From assembly GCA_010645155.1 (NCBI GenBank), contig CM021316.1:11702290-11766289 (forward strand): a stretch of 64,000 nucleotides of DNA. The letters run 5' to 3'. The position numbers were made by a program, and so were the translations under genes. Source of the DNA: Tigriopus japonicus (taxonomy: Eukaryota; Arthropoda; Copepoda; Harpacticoida; Harpacticidae). A model generated the notes under the pieces. That model was not told the DNA's origin and ran no database searches. It worked only from the letters and a program-made list of their open reading frames with translations. Shown one piece after another: positions 40,204-54,824 of the stretch; position 1 is the stretch's first letter, and each line of letters begins with the position of its first letter.

Positions 40204-40506
40204 NNNNNNNNNNNNNNNNNNNNNNNNNNNNNNNNNNNNNNNNNNNNNNNNNNNNNNNNNNNNNNNNNNNNNNNNNNNNNNNNNNNNNNNNNNNNNNNNN
40301 NNNNNNNNNNNNNNNNNNNNNNNNNNNNNNNNNNNNNNNNNNNNNNNNNNNNNNNNNNNNNNNNNNNNNNNNNNNNNNNNNNNNNNNNNNNNNNNNNNNN
40401 NNNNNNNNNNNNNNNNNNNNNNNNNNNNNNNNNNNNNNNNNNNNNNNNNNNNNNNNNNNNNNNNNNNNNNNNNNNNNNNNNNNNNNNNNNNNNNNNNNNN
40501 NNNNNN
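40204..40506. other. Assembly gap (N run)
   Basis: There are 303 unresolved bases. The right flank is GC-rich with a run of GGT/GTG triplets (ggaggtggtggtggtgg-like), which may have hindered assembly. Frames that cross the Ns are meaningless. Confidence 0.99.
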
Positions 40507-41350
40507 GGACGAGGTGGTGGTGGTGGCCTGCAGCAACGCCGACAACTTCATCCATCTGAGATGCAGCCCGCAGTAGCATTCTCGCAGGGAGCACTCATTG
40601 ACGGAGCGAGTGGTGCTGAGTGCTCATGGAGGACTCAGGTTTGCAATGTTCTCTCAGGGCTTTAGGCGGCGTTCCCAGGTTTGCAATGCAACAAGCAGGC
40701 CAAGAAGCAGCATTCGGCGGACTCCTGGACTCACTCTTTTTTTTCTCTCCCTCTTTGCCTCTATCCTCTTCTCTCTCTCTTTCTCGTTTCTGTCTCTTTC
40801 TTTGTGCAAGAGTCAGCACGGGCGAGCCACGTTTTTGCAGTCCTCGCCGTCATCCAGGGTCGGCGCGGACTCCTCGAAATAAATGCAAGTTCCTCTGCTC
40901 GCTCATCCTCTAGCTCGGTGAGTCCTTGGTGGAGGCCAGCGTCCATTGGAACTCGTGGTGGATCCACGAGGTACCCACCGACCGACCGACAAAGTAACAA
41001 CGACGACTGCAAAGTGGTAGTAGGTTGAAGGCGAGTAGTGCGCTTGCAGATTTCTGCATACTCAGCGTCATCTTAGCACTGGCAGAACCCACGTTGCCAT
41101 GGCTTCCCAGCGCCAGAACGAAAACCGAAAGAACTCGAGAGGTGAATGCGAATCCGACATTTGAACCCTGAGAGTGGAGATACATAGAAACACTTTGCTT
41201 ACGCTAGCAGGATTTGGCGAACTGATAGTCTCCTAGGTATTTGCCCATGCTTGTGCTGTTGTTGTTATTGCAGTACAATTGCTTCTACTACAACCTACCA
41301 TATCTCGATTGAACTAGCAGTACACAACTTGAGCGACTACTTCTCGTTCC

Positions 41351-41379
41351 ATCATCATCGTCATCATCGTCGTCGTCGA
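41351..41379. repeat. ATC/GTC triplet repeat
   Basis: Tandem atc units grade into gtc units, ending in the palindrome gtcgac. Confidence 0.85.
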
Positions 41380-43035
41380 CGATGTGCACATAACGTTAAC
41401 ACAGTGGAACGCGAAGTAGGCATTTAAGTGCTTCAGCTATTTCGCGTCCCCTGAGTGGGGCTAGTAACTATTACACGAACGGGCTGGGCTTCCCGAGGAC
41501 TTGATTACAGATCTGCAGAATTCGGAATAGATGATGACGAGGATGAGCAGCCACCAGCATCTACTGCTTCTGCTAAGTTTGCGGACAGACTGTCGGGCTT
41601 GTTCTCGTAGAAGATGACAGGCCAGACAGCTGCTCATTGCTGAAGGGGATTTTAAGCAAAATCGCAGATCCAATGTCCCTTCCTTTGAGTTTACATCGAT
41701 GGCCAAGTGCCTCTTACTCTTGATGTGTTTCATGTACTGCACGAAACGAGATCCAACACCTGAAACCAACGAATGCTCGAGCTCGTTGAGGTGCGTTACG
41801 TTTCACAAGCGATCCCATGTGACAAAGACGATGCTGTTCATAATTGCCTCCACCAATTAGATCCCGTTTGGCTGGCATATAAACACATATTTTGCAATTA
41901 TGTTAAAGGTGCTTAAGTATGCTGGCTACTCTCTGAAACTGACTTGGGATGTGACAAAGGTGTGCGTGTGTGTGTGCATACTAAGTAAACAACTTTATGA
42001 ATTGTATACTATCTGTACACTAACACTTCAGTCTGAGAAGCATGTTCACTCGTGATTGCAACGAGCACCCATCTATTCGCAGTAGTAGATGGAAATACCT
42101 GCCTGAAACGTTGTCATTCTCGACGTTATCAGCTCTGATGTTAGAAGGTAAGGAGTGCAGTACAACTGCAAAGATGAGGAGGTCCTATCAGGAAAATTTA
42201 GCTAATATTATAACTTTCTGCAGGAATCCTTGTACATAAGCCACTTCTTCAAGTTTGGCTCTGATCAATAGAAGTACACAAGTAGGTTAACAAGTGTTTT
42301 ATCGGAGTCGATTTGCACTTCGGTTGATGCAAATGTCCTTAATTCACAACAAATGTGGTGACTTCTCATCTAAGCACACTTGAAGGTGTTCTGCATACTA
42401 CAAAACAAATTTGTAAAGGTGGCATACATATATTTTTCGAGACTGCACGTTGTCACTCTCCCCATTGGAAAGTTGTACCTCGAGTCAATCACTTTGCATG
42501 ATTTGGACGTCTTCGGGCGGGTTTGCGGTTTTCTCCAGTCAAAGGAGCACTGCAAGAGGGAACACAGCAAACAGATTTTGGCAGGTTTTCGGAAAATTAC
42601 TTGTCGTAATTAACGTTAACCTGTTCCAAGTGGTTTTCCTGTCACTAATAACACCCGAGGAAGAGAACATACGTCCGTACGTAGACCTAAGCTCTGAAGT
42701 TGGGAAGGAAATTTGGTGGTAGGCTGCGATGGTCTCGCAGAATTGGCATGCATGAGTCAGAAAATGCTTCTCATAATTACCAAGGTGTAATCTTATGTCT
42801 TCTCATTTTCACCTTTGCATAACGTAATAATACTCATAATAAGATGGTGTTGTGGGGAAAGTGAGACTGCATTTGCTGCCCGTTGCAAACTTTTTTCCTC
42901 GTTTGTCGTCGATCAATAATGTTTCCGAGGTTGCAAGTTTGCAGCCGTGTTCCAAACTTGCTTGAGTGAACAAGAGCAGCACTCTGCACTCGTGTTGGAC
43001 TTGGAGAGAACCAACTTTAGAGCAGCCACCTTTCC

Positions 43036-43061
43036 CCAACCAACCAAACAACCAACCAACC
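43036..43061. repeat. (CCAA)n tetranucleotide repeat
   Basis: Imperfect tandem ccaa units with one ccaaa interruption. The motif recurs at 56436-56446 and 60717-60747, and as GGTT at 48597-48616 and 55557-55584. Confidence 0.85.
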
Positions 43062-44334
43062 ACCTCACCAGCACCATTGTTGCAAGTACTGCTACTACTA
43101 CTACTTCTGATAACAACGACAACAACCACGAGCAAGCTTCACTTTAGTAGTGAAGAGTGGAAAGTTAGTATGAAAAAAACTTTCATCAAGGCTCTTAACA
43201 AGGACTACTACGCCTTATTGAGGAAAGCTTCCCCGCAGACTAAGGTACCTTGCTTTGCTGTTCAAAGACACGCACAAGGCTTTTATGTGCACCGGAGAAT
43301 AATGCCAAATTCATTTTTCCTCCTTCACCTTTAATGATCATACCTTTGGGAGGGCCACCACCAAATTGCATTTACTACTAACTTGAGAGTGCAAGTTTAA
43401 GGGCGGAAATTTTTATGGCAAATGAATGACACACAAGCTTGGAAAATATGTTTGATGATTAATTGCTGAACGATGAATGTCCTTCAAGTTCAGATTTCAG
43501 AGTCGAAGATTGGATTGGCAACTTTGAATCAACTTATTGCGCACTTTAAAAGCTGAAATTCAGATAAAAGAGGCGATTTTATTCAACAAATTTCAAGTGA
43601 ATATGACCTTTGAAAAGCTTTGAGAGAATTGCAAAGTCATGAATGACATATTTCAGTATGCGGTAAGAGAATGGCAAATATGTTTTCCCTGAACTACTCC
43701 CCTCAGTTACTGAACACTTGCGATTGCGATTAAGAACACAAGTGTCTGAATATGTCGAGTTCATGGTTTGACATTCGATGTATTATCACAATTTTTGCTC
43801 TCTCTCATTTTTTTGTAACGGAACCTTTTTTTCGGTTGGCTTAATGATGTTTTGATTTTATTACAATCCACCTCCAGTTGGACGTATTTAACGGGACAAT
43901 TTCATGACGACGATCCGCCCCTATTCAATCAATGCACATTTATACATATCCCGAGTTTAGTGAATGCAAAAGCGATTAAAATATTCAGGTTTGTCCAATA
44001 AAATTATGCGCATTTTTAGGTGTCACAGCCTCTATTGTGAGTTTGACGAGGGTAACCATGCAGTCAAGTGAGACCACTGTCAGTTAGGATCAACCTTTTC
44101 CATATCAACCTTCAAAGCTCAACCCATCGCCAGATGTCGACACTTGGTTTTAAATCTCGGAGGTTGATCTTAACGCTCTAGACTGCTCTGGTTTGACACA
44201 AACTTGCATCCAACAGCTCAATCCATCAATATATATGGCTAATCAGAATTGGATAACAAAGGCTTCAGAGGGAGATCCACGCCTTGATTTCTGAACCAAA
44301 GCTTCTCTCGCCTTTTTGGCATCCCATTATAACA

Positions 44335-44354
44335 CTAGCTAGCTTGCTAGCTAG
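44335..44354. repeat. 20-bp palindrome ctagctagc-tt-gctagctag
   Basis: Nine-base perfect arms around two bases, followed directly by a ggtaggtag repeat. Confidence 0.9.
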
Positions 44355-46007
44355 GTAGGTAGCAAGCCAACAGAGTAGATGATAGAGCAGTCACACCAAA
44401 TCAGGTCAAAATTTGGGGAGTTGAAACGATGTTCAACAAAAACGGAATCAATGATTTCGTCTCATTGTTCGACTGACAAGCACATCCGCACACAATGTTA
44501 ATGTACCTTGATAGTTAGGTATTCAAGTTTGCAATTCCTACAAACCAGCCAAGATCTCGCTCGCCCTTATACGAAGGTACTACTTTGGCTGTTTGGCATT
44601 GACTTGCATCGCTTGCTTCGCCTTCAAGAGACGGACGTATAATTATCGTCAATCCATATCCGTGATTTAATGGCCACATCTGCGACTACTTTTACCAATC
44701 ACTGATATTTATCGCCATCACCTCTCTTAAAAACCTTTGGCCCCATCTAATGCATAGTACGTAAGTGCTGGTAGATGGATTCCCAGGTGGATTACTTGTT
44801 TTGTTCCGCTTTTTTTCGCCGGATCAATCAATAATTGTTACTCAATTGAGTGGTGAAATCTCCGGATCAATTCAACCCCAAACAAGCACTTATCTTCAAT
44901 CAAGCCATGAGGACAATGCGGTTGACGAAGAGAATCACGAGACTCAAATCTTGCCAGCTCCACTTTCCCTCATGACGAGCGAGTTATAATAATAAAAAAA
45001 CGGAATGTTTTGGGTCGATTTTTCTTCCCTCTCTTTCTCAATAGGCTCGCCGACCATCTCGTCGTCGTCCCGTCTCCTTTAATGTATGAAGTGAAACTTG
45101 GCAAATTCTAACCTACATAAATCTTTTCTTTTGTAACGATGGCAAAGGTGGTGGTGGTGGCCATTTCGGGGGATCTGAAGGGCTTCTTCCTTCTGCTCTT
45201 TCCTCGTTGGATGAACGCTGAACCCAAGCAAGTCTAATGGTTCTTCTCTGTCTGGGAGTCTGACGTTTCGCTCGTCTACCTCATTACTGCTTGGAATGTC
45301 CGAAAAAAGCCATACTTGACCACAGGCCCAGCCAAGTTCTCAAAACCCCCGGGTCCATGGATATGCCATGAACTCGGATTCCTCGGCTTGGAAAGTGTCG
45401 ACCGCTAAGCTGGTTGGTCTCTACCCTCATTCCTAGGAAGTCTGGTCATTTCCTCTTGAGTATTTAAAGCCAAGTAGCTCGTTGGAAGAAGCTCGAAATA
45501 TGGACGCTTTTAAATAGATACTAGGGGCCCTAATGGGGCGTTGTTTTTTCCATCATTCTTCACTCAACTGAGCTCCCTTGCAAAAAAGACGCTTACTGGG
45601 GCACTCGAAGAATTATTGCATTGGGGACGAGATCCATTGAACAAGATCGTCTCAAAAGCGGCCATTCGAAAACGATCCTTCCAAGATGAGTTTCACATTT
45701 CGAAGAGTGTGCAAATGCAATCTGAATGAAATGGCCTGCTTGCCTTGAAGAAACATGAGTTGGTGAATATTTTTCTGGCAAACCACCACTACTACAGCTT
45801 CAAGCCCGAACTCTCGTCACTGTCGGGAATCTGGGGCAAAATGTGAGACAGACGGAGTCAGTTTGGGCCGAGCAGACCGACCTGCATCCCTTTATTATTT
45901 CGCCAAGATGACCTGGAAGAGAAAACGCCTCCTGAACTTCTTAATCTGGCCACTCAACTTCAAACAGGTAGGCTGTGCGTGCGTGTGTGTGGATGTAGTA
46001 TATGTAG

Positions 46008-46030
46008 TCATCATCATCGTCGTCGTCGTC
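46008..46030. repeat. ATC/GTC triplet repeat
   Basis: A tcatcatcatc block is followed by gtc units, the same composition as at 41351-41379. Confidence 0.85.
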
Positions 46031-47639
46031 TTGGGAACTGGCCGCCTTGCAAACATTCCACCAAAAATGAAAACTCGCCTTCATTAATCATAAGGCCACT
46101 TCCACTGACAAAATTCCAAGATAAGAGGCGTCCATTTTAGGGATTTGGCACAAAATCAACCTCGATCCGTCGTTGAAGCTATCCAACTGGAGAAGACGGT
46201 TCTTCATCTCCTGATTATTTTCATATCTATTTTCCCTGTCTCTTTGTACTTGCCATCAGATGTAATCTATCTCGGGATGGAGAAGTCTCTTTCTTTCTTC
46301 TCTCTCTCCGCAAATTAGAAATTCGCCTGATGATCAAGTTGCCAGTTTAAGACCTGAACAAGTCGAACGCTTTGTGGACTGAAAACTTAACTTGATACAC
46401 ATACGTAGAATTGAGCGAACGCCCGACGTCTCAAGGATTTTTTCAATGATCTAAAAATATTGGCCTGATCATCATGCATTGCTCTATGCATTCGAGCAGA
46501 GAGAGGTGGAGCCGGCTCAAAAAAAAATCGAGGGAGGATGACATGCAAAAACTATTCCGGCCAGATTGAAGAGAAATTTCGCCCATTACGACACACTTTT
46601 CGATATTTTGCCACGTCAACATCCCCGACCCACATTCTCCGATGCACCCAAGAACATGTCCTAAATGACTTTCAAACGGCACACAATATCATGTCCTATT
46701 GAACAGGTCGATTAAGAAGAAGACTCGGAAAACGTACAATCTGTTCCGGTGGCGTTGTTGAATGCAATTCATTTGGCGTGTTGGCTATCGGTTTCATCAT
46801 TATCATGTGGCTGCCCGCCAATTCGTTGATCGTCGTACCAGTTACCAGTTGAGCCATTTTTACGAACCTGCGAAGACGTCCCAAAACCGTGCAAGTCTTC
46901 CTAGTAGAGTCCCATTACGTACAACGTTCTGTTGTAAGAATCGGCTACTACGTACAGTAGTGAGAGGAGCGCTGCGAAGAGTAAGTATGGACAGGTCTTC
47001 TTTACTCCATCCTTCTCTACCTGGCGAGCAAATGCAGTTATGCCCTAAAGGGAAACTCAGAATAAAACCCAAGAGTCTGGCCCAACACCACGAATAGCCC
47101 ACTGACTGACTGGTTGACTGACTGGCCGATGGACGGACTCGCTATCTTTGGGGTAGAAATTTTGCCATATTTTAGAGATAAGACGTGGACATCTAGACCC
47201 TGAGTTGGATTGACCGCCTCATATGTAATGGTTCGCGGTACAGCTCCGGGTAACTGGACAGTGAACACGATTTTCTGAACTATCAATGCCGTACACAGTA
47301 AAGGGACGTGAGAATTCCTTTCGAAATTGTCATGACGCTTTTGGTGGATCTTCGGGTTGGTTTTGCTATGAGATGTCCACCAGGGGGAGTTCTGTAAAAT
47401 GAGCCCCTCGCTCTCAATGGGGTTTTGTCATGCACTTGTGCTTGCTAGAGAACGAGGAAGGCAAAGAACAAAAAAAATCGCCCATCGCGGCTTCTGTTCT
47501 GAAAAGTGCCAACATGGGAATGCCAAAAAATCGAGAAGAAACGAAGTGCTGGGCTCGTTGGTTGGGCGATGGTGGATGGTTGGACAAGATTGCGTGCTTG
47601 AAAAAGGGGATTGTGACTAAAATATAATCCCACGATGCG

Positions 47640-47640
<1 letters not shown>

Positions 47641-47676
<36 letters not shown>

Positions 47677-47684
47677 TTACTACT
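47641..47684. repeat. (CTA)n microsatellite
   Basis: Forty-four bases of cta/act triplets with one att interruption. This is the longest triplet array in the window. Confidence 0.97.
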
Positions 47685-48596
47685 CCAACCACACCGATTG
47701 CTATTCTCCTGTGTGCCATTTATTCAACCATCAACATGGAAGCCAAGACTTCCATTGATAGTGACATCTTCGGGTTTATCAGTCCCAAGGATCTCGATTT
47801 GGCCTTGATGAGTGTGGTTGTCGTCGTTTGAGCTGAATGAAACTACTCTGAGTTCAACCCTCGAACCAACCAACCATCATTCACTATTTGAAACCCGTTT
47901 GACAAAAAGTTGGCCATTTAAATCCAGTTCATACAATGTCATTATTCCCAGAGAGACAGATCGGGAAGAAGCAGAGAGTAGAGAGGGGGAGATGAGAGCC
48001 AGCAATAAGTCAGACCCTAAAACGACACTCGTTGGTACGTAGGTACGTACGGTACAGAGTGTCGTCATTATGTCATCTCGCCCAAATTCTCTTAACTTGC
48101 CCATCGTTCTGCTTGGTGTAGGGTGAATTTGCCTTAGACTTCTCGAGAGTGCATGCAAGAATTGGAATCGGATGAAAGAAACCTGCAAAAACCTGTCATG
48201 GTTCGCTCATCAGAAGAAACTCCCAAAAAGAATCTGGCTTGGCTCACGGACAGGGCGACATATTATGATGGAAGAATAAAAGGCAAACTACCAGTGCAGT
48301 CAGTGTATAGGTATGTAGCCTGTGTGTAGTCGTCGAGGTAGAGAATCTCTGTTTTCACGGATATTGGGAGTAATTTATGTGTTTCCAAGATATTTTGCAA
48401 GCCAGCCAAGCGTGAACGTTTTCTTTGACGTGCTTTTGTGAAAAATCATCATCTTACCAACGGCTGCTATGCACTTCAAGAGAAGGACGAGAAGGAGGAG
48501 GAGAGAGGGCTGCTTTATTAATGAAAAAGTAGTCATTAAATCCCCATTTGCAATTTGCTCATCGAAGTCGTACGTGAGTCCGTGTGTGATTCCAAT

Positions 48597-48638
48597 GGTT
48601 GGTTGGTTGGTTCGTTAGTTAGTTAGTTAGATAGTTAG
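48597..48638. repeat. (GGTT)n/(GTTA)n compound repeat
   Basis: Four ggtt units pass into gtta units with single-base changes. Confidence 0.9.
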
Positions 48639-51600
48639 CCGCAGGCAAGTGGGAATTAAAGACACCACCAAACATATCGAACAGATTCCCAATTAACCCT
48701 CAGCCAGTTCTTATGTATTGACTCGAGTTTCACATTTCTCGCCTTCTCACAACGTACTTCAAAGGAACTACTTGAGCGAATACATGTACGATGGATGGCA
48801 AGTCTCCAAGCATCTCCAGCATTGGATGATTTGAACAAATCTGCAACCCCAAGTGATCGGAGCTTAATCATAACTGAGTGAAAACGAATGAGGATTTCCG
48901 ATACTGCGGCAAATACGCTCGATTTGGATTCGATGATTGGATCAGTTGGAGTGAGGGGAAATTAAAATTCAATCTCTCTCTCTCTTTCTCTCCCTAACTC
49001 TATTGGGAATGATGGGGCATCGACGAGTAGCATCGAGATTGGAGACTAGTTGCCCACTTGGCTCTCAACAGAGGACTTCCACCAAATAGAAGATTGTACA
49101 TAAATCGAAGAGACGAATCGCCTCATATGCTAATTTTCCTTCCCCTTTTCACTGTGACGTCGTCATTGGTCGTTCGTTCAGGCATTATTGCATTGGGAAA
49201 TTGACATGCACATGTACATCACAAATGTACACTGGGTGGACAAACTAGTTCTCCAAGTTTAGGATAACTCTTGAACCGGTGGTGTTCCAAGAGCTTGATC
49301 AAAGTTTTTGCCAGTGTGACGAGGATCACGCATGGAGGTGACTGTCAAGAAGACATCATGAAGTCATTCAAACCAGAAGCTGGCCAGAACATTATATCAT
49401 TCACCTTGTGGCCATCCCAATACTTTTGCCGACAGGATCAGGTTTCACCCACCGTTCGTTCTTCTGTGCGTCATACGTATATGTGAATTCTGCTCGTTCA
49501 ACCAAACATGTATGTATGCATGTATGCCACACTTATTGAAAATGTGAATAATTTCACCTCCGTCTTTGGATTTCGGAAGAGATTGTGTGTGTGCGAGCGA
49601 GAAGATTGGTAAAGGAGAAGTCCAGCAATGGTATTCGATTGCATGCGACCATTGGTTGATCGGTTGGTTGGTGGATAAGAGCCACCAACAACGACGACGA
49701 CGACGACAGTACGTCAGTCAGTCAGAATGTACATTATTCCAGATCTCTCGTACACGTTAGATCGCCTTCCCCCTGGTTTTTCCTACTTTTATCCACGGAG
49801 AGCATCTCACTATCAGGAAATTGAATTTTCAATTTTCAATGAGACTTTGTCGTGAAAAAAGAAACACGAAATCAAGGGACAACCGGCGGTCACAAAGTCG
49901 ATATCCTACAAAGTTCTGAAAGCCACCAACCCCGGTGAAAATAAAAGCGAGATCTCTTTTTCGGGCTCCACTTTTGGGATTAAAGTTTTTCCAGGGAACA
50001 AGCTCACATCGGCAAAATGTGACTCCAGAAAATACAGTGGGTGTCCCTAGTCAGATGCATTTATAGGTTTTTTTTCTCTCTCTCTCTCTCATCTTGTGCT
50101 AGCAATGACTTACCTAGAAAATGAGGAAAAAACATGGTTAGGAGGGCTGTCAAGTGCAGATATGGTATGTGACATAATTCGATGCGTTTACTCGGCAAAT
50201 TCACAATGACCCAAAAATGCATGTCTCTCGATCTCAATACCGTTGAATATTGGGAAGAGGCGTTTTGAAATTGGGGACTCGATCCTTCCATCCATGATGG
50301 CCTGGTGGGGGGTTTGAATTCAGAGTTTTTTATCCGAAGAATTCAGAGGAGAGGGGGATAAAAAAGAAAAAGAAGAAGGAAGATGCAGCTAAAAAAGCTG
50401 AATTTTAAAGGACCTCTTCTTGTCAAACAAGGAGAATGAATCAAGTGCAGCTGACCCTTGTGAGTCATCAGTTTTTGCTTCTCTCTTTCTCTCCATTTCC
50501 CCCTGCTTTAATACGGATTTGATAGATTTAAGGGGAAGAGATTCAGTTAAAAATGCATGAACAGCCCATTTTGACGGGGTATCAAGGGGGCGGGGGATTT
50601 TGGGTTTCGGGCTCAGGTTTCCTTGCATTTGTCACAATCAAGAAAGCCACTCATTAAGTGACAAAGTCGGAGGGTGACTGACTAGTCAGGACTCTCTTGT
50701 CCTCTCCGCGTTTTGTAGACAAAACACTCGCCTTGCTCACGGGAAACTTGATCTGAAAATCCTTTTTAAATCTGCGGTCGACCAAACAGATGCCTGGCAA
50801 TCAAGTTCGAAGTCGTTGTGTTCGCAGGGTAGAAATCCTTGACGTGGGATTACAAAGGTGAACACCACGAGACATCATGGACAACAGGGACTTTAGAGGT
50901 CAGTGTTCATCCCACCAAACAAATATTCATGTCGAGGCCTTTGCAACCTTAGTACGAACCAGCCCCTTTTTCTAATTCACCCATGTCCCTTCCTATGCAA
51001 GTGGTCCAAGTCCAGCCCTAAAAACGACGCTGTTGGAATGAAATTTAATCCGGTCAGAACCTGGTTGGTGTTAACTGACTGTCATCTAACGGGAAGACGA
51101 GCCCGGTGGGTGGATTTGCTGGGAGACTTGAATGCAGCCCTCATGGAAGTAATGTTGGGTCGATTCTGGGAGAAAAGTCAAACTGACTGCCTGCATAATC
51201 TGAGGGATTGCATTTTGATACTCTTTTGTCAAACTGAATTTCAACCGGAGGAAAAGGGGGACCTACTAGGTAGGCTCTCGTTTAGGAGGACGAGGCTCTG
51301 ATTTCATGACTCCATCCTGTGTTAAAGTGGATGGCGCTATTGAGTGCAAGCGTAGGAGTGAGTTGAACCTCGATCGAGTGTAAAAACATGTCCAAAATAG
51401 TGGCTCAGGTAATATGGTGCCACCTGTCACCTCGAATCAGATCATTGTCAAATCTGGGACGCACAAAAAACCGCTTCGTTTGGTTAGAGGAGGTGTCATA
51501 TCAGATATTATTCTCTCACTTCAACGTCATTGTGAATCAAAGGGTGTTGAGAATCTGCATAATGTCGAACACAGAAAAGCCCTTCAAGCGGGTTTTTTGC

Positions 51601-53950
51601 TCCTTGTGGATTGGATCATGATATTGGATTCTGTTGTTGTTGCTTGTGTTGTCGTATTTGTTGAGTATGTACCTAAATGTCCAAAGGCGATTCGCCTCTC
51701 AAAGTCTGGGAGTGTCTCGACTGTGTGGGCTTCAAGTCGTTATGGCTAATTTCGATGTTCGAGATGACAAAAAAAGGATTGGTTGATGTTGTTGTTGTTA
51801 GTGATGGTGATTGTGATGGTCTAGGGTATTGGATTGACTGGCTGACTGCACTTTGTGAGGCGGGGATAAAAACTGGGTTTTTGCCGAGATTAGATCTTCA
51901 CAAAAAGAGGGTTTTAATTTGAGAGAATTTTGTGGTTGAAGTGCCGCGTGGGCGTTTGATGGTGGTCTAGTCATAAATCGCTCTGTCGAAATATTACGTC
52001 TTCACCATGGCCAAAAGGGAATCAGAAATGAATCAGAAAGCTCTTTGAGACAACCGTCTTCTTGCTAGATAGCTCTACCTAAGGATTTCCATGCTCTACC
52101 ATACATAAGGAAATGGGTCTGGAGTGTCGTGGAAAAAAACGCCATCAAGGTTTTTAATGTTGTCTTTGGTTCTGAGTCCTGGGCTTTCAGTTAGATTGTT
52201 CCAGATCTCTCTTTGGCAAATGCACAAAAACCATCCCAAGAGAGTCGAAGAAAGACTTGTACTATCCAATCGAACATATACTCTCGTACACGCCACCCAA
52301 CACGCAAAGGCTGCAGGGAAAGAAGCAAGGAAGGAACTGGGCAAACTCTTTTTTGCGTTCCTCTAGGGCCTCCAGACAGTCCCACATTGATGAAACAAGG
52401 GACCAAAGAAGCCCCACTCGGTGGGGGATCGTGGTTGTTCCACATTCCCGACTCTCTTGCTTAGAAAACCAGCAGTACTCGTACCATTACTCCGCTCCCT
52501 TCTGAGCACACATGCAGATAGCCCATCGAACTTGGCATTGAAAGGATGAAAGACGAAGACGAAGAAGATTGGGGTCCAATGTGGGAGGAAGAAGAAGGGA
52601 GGCAAGTAATGGATCCTTCTTATTCTCTCTCTCTCTCTCTTCTTTTTCTTCGTCCATGGAACCCTCTCGGTGGGAAGGAAAGATGCAGACTCTCCCCTTT
52701 TTTTCCTCGTTCTCCCGCTTTGCGAAGGTCAATGCTCTTGTTTGCCTAGCTTCTGTTAGGGATATGCTGGACTAACCGTTAATGGAGACCCTGATACCAT
52801 ACGGGGCAACCTAAGGCCAAAAAGGTGAAAGACGACTAATGTTGAAAGATGGACAAAAAAAATTATAATAAATTCAAACTTGTTTCTGCCAAAACCGGGT
52901 TTGACCCAACGTGGACCTATCTCTAGTCTTGACGTTGGAAAGGCCCGGATAATGATGGAACGAAATGGATTGGGATCATTGGGAACGTTGCAAGAATAAT
53001 GGTTGCGATCTTGGAACCAAGGTCTAGGTTAGTTTCTTGGGATGGTTTCTACATGTTTGAAAACGGTTTGTAACTGAATCGAGTTCATTTAAACTCAGCG
53101 ATCCCTTGAGCTTGATCGATAAAAAGCTACCTACCACCTCATTGATCCAAAGTTCAATTTTCAGTGCAAGAATAAACGTCAATTTGAATGCCAATACAAG
53201 CCGTGCACCAGATAAAATGCCAAAAGCGTTGTTTCCCGGTGGGACAATCAAGACATTTGGTCGCTGACATGCATTATGAATGGCGCCATTTTCTTGCACA
53301 GTACAACTGCTCTTCAAATAAGACATTGTAGTAGTTTGTGGTTCGTACACACACCAAATGTAGTTGTGTCATCGAATGTGCATAGCTCCGGGGAGTATCT
53401 GCGTATCAATTATTTATTGAAAGAAAATATGTCCAATAGGCAAATATTGGACCACTTGAGAAGCCTTCAAAAATGTGTTTATCCTCGTCAAAATTCCCTT
53501 TCTTCTAACTAGACCAAGAGGTGGATTACAACCAAGCCGAACCTCGACACTCAGCATAATGGAGAACATGAACAGAGGCAAAGAAAGGCCACTCAATGAG
53601 GAACCATGGTTCTACCACACCACGTACGTTGTGTACTACAAAGAGCACAGAACGTATCGCTAAGTCACCGTGTTCCAAAGAATAATAGCAATATTTTCTT
53701 CAAAAAAGACCTCTTGGCCTTGCCTGAGGCCTTCAATCGAGGCGAGTGAAGAGAAGATTGGTGGTGGTCTTAGCAATACGGTTTCGTGTTCGCCTCTTTC
53801 TTCTCCAATTGTAACAAGGGCTCTTCTTTTGCCTCAGTTGGCCAGAAAAAAGCCCTTTTTGACTAGGATTGAGCGAAGTCGGTGGTTGACTGGCGCTTTA
53901 TTCGTCGCACATAAACCGCTATCGCAAAGAACCATGGAGGCAGTCAAGCA

Positions 53951-54012
53951 CACCTACCCACCCACCCACTCACTCACCCACCCATCCATCCATCGAACTA
54001 TCCATCCGCCCA
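53951..54012. repeat. Degenerate CCCA/CCAT/CACT repeat
   Basis: Sixty-two bases of four-base units on a cyt-rich strand (cccacccactcactcaccc, then ccatccatcc). Confidence 0.85.
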
Positions 54013-54783
54013 CCATCTCAAAGGCTGCTGGCTTCCTCTGACTCAAGCAAGGCTCGAAAGAGAGTGTCGAGGGAGTTCGATACGAACGAACAACAATATT
54101 TGCTGAGTGGTCGCGACCTTGTTACTTTCAGAAAATGCAATAATCTCATTTCCTCCCTTGGCCGAAACGACAGCGAGTATTTTCTCGACTTTCGTGAGAG
54201 AATAGCGAACCAACATTTTTTTGACGAGGAAAATGGACCAATCCTTCAAGTTGGATTCAAGATTGTTTATGCAAGGTTATTATTGAACTACAAGCCGTTT
54301 AGAACAATATCGCAAGGGCTCGATATTAGAAAGGACTCATTTTTCCCAAAGTTTGGGTTTAAAAATTGAATCTGGATACAGATGAAAAGAAGATTAGTCG
54401 CCAGATTAGGAGATGTACGACAGTTTATCCTTATCTTAAAATTCAGAACAAACTGTATTGACAACTGACACAGCCTTTTCTTTTCACGGCAGGTTTTCAG
54501 TGCGGTTCGCGCTGAAAATATAGCACGTAAGTGTCCTCAATGGGTATTCTGCTCGTGACAGGTAAAAAGAAAGCGAAAAACAAGTGCTTCTTTCTCTCGC
54601 CACACAAATAGCCAAACCATCGATTCATTCACGAAACCCTGACTATCTACTGGGAAAAAGAGAGATAAAGAGAGAACCATCCATAGTGGGTAGGTCCTCC
54701 GTATTTCTTTCTACTTACACACCTTATGTAAAAACATACTTCAGCCTTATTATTGGCGGTTTCTTGATAAAAGGGTGCAAGTG

Positions 54784-54824
54784 AAGGAGAAAGAGAGAGG
54801 GAGAGAGAGAGAGAGAAAGAGAGA
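54784..54824. repeat. (GA)n tract
   Basis: Nearly pure purine GA repeat. GAGAG is the core recognised by GAGA-factor and pipsqueak proteins in flies. Confidence 0.9.

Noticed and set aside
40007..40594. Open frames crossing the second N run
   Set aside because: Dominated by N; the flanking codons do not form a recognisable protein.
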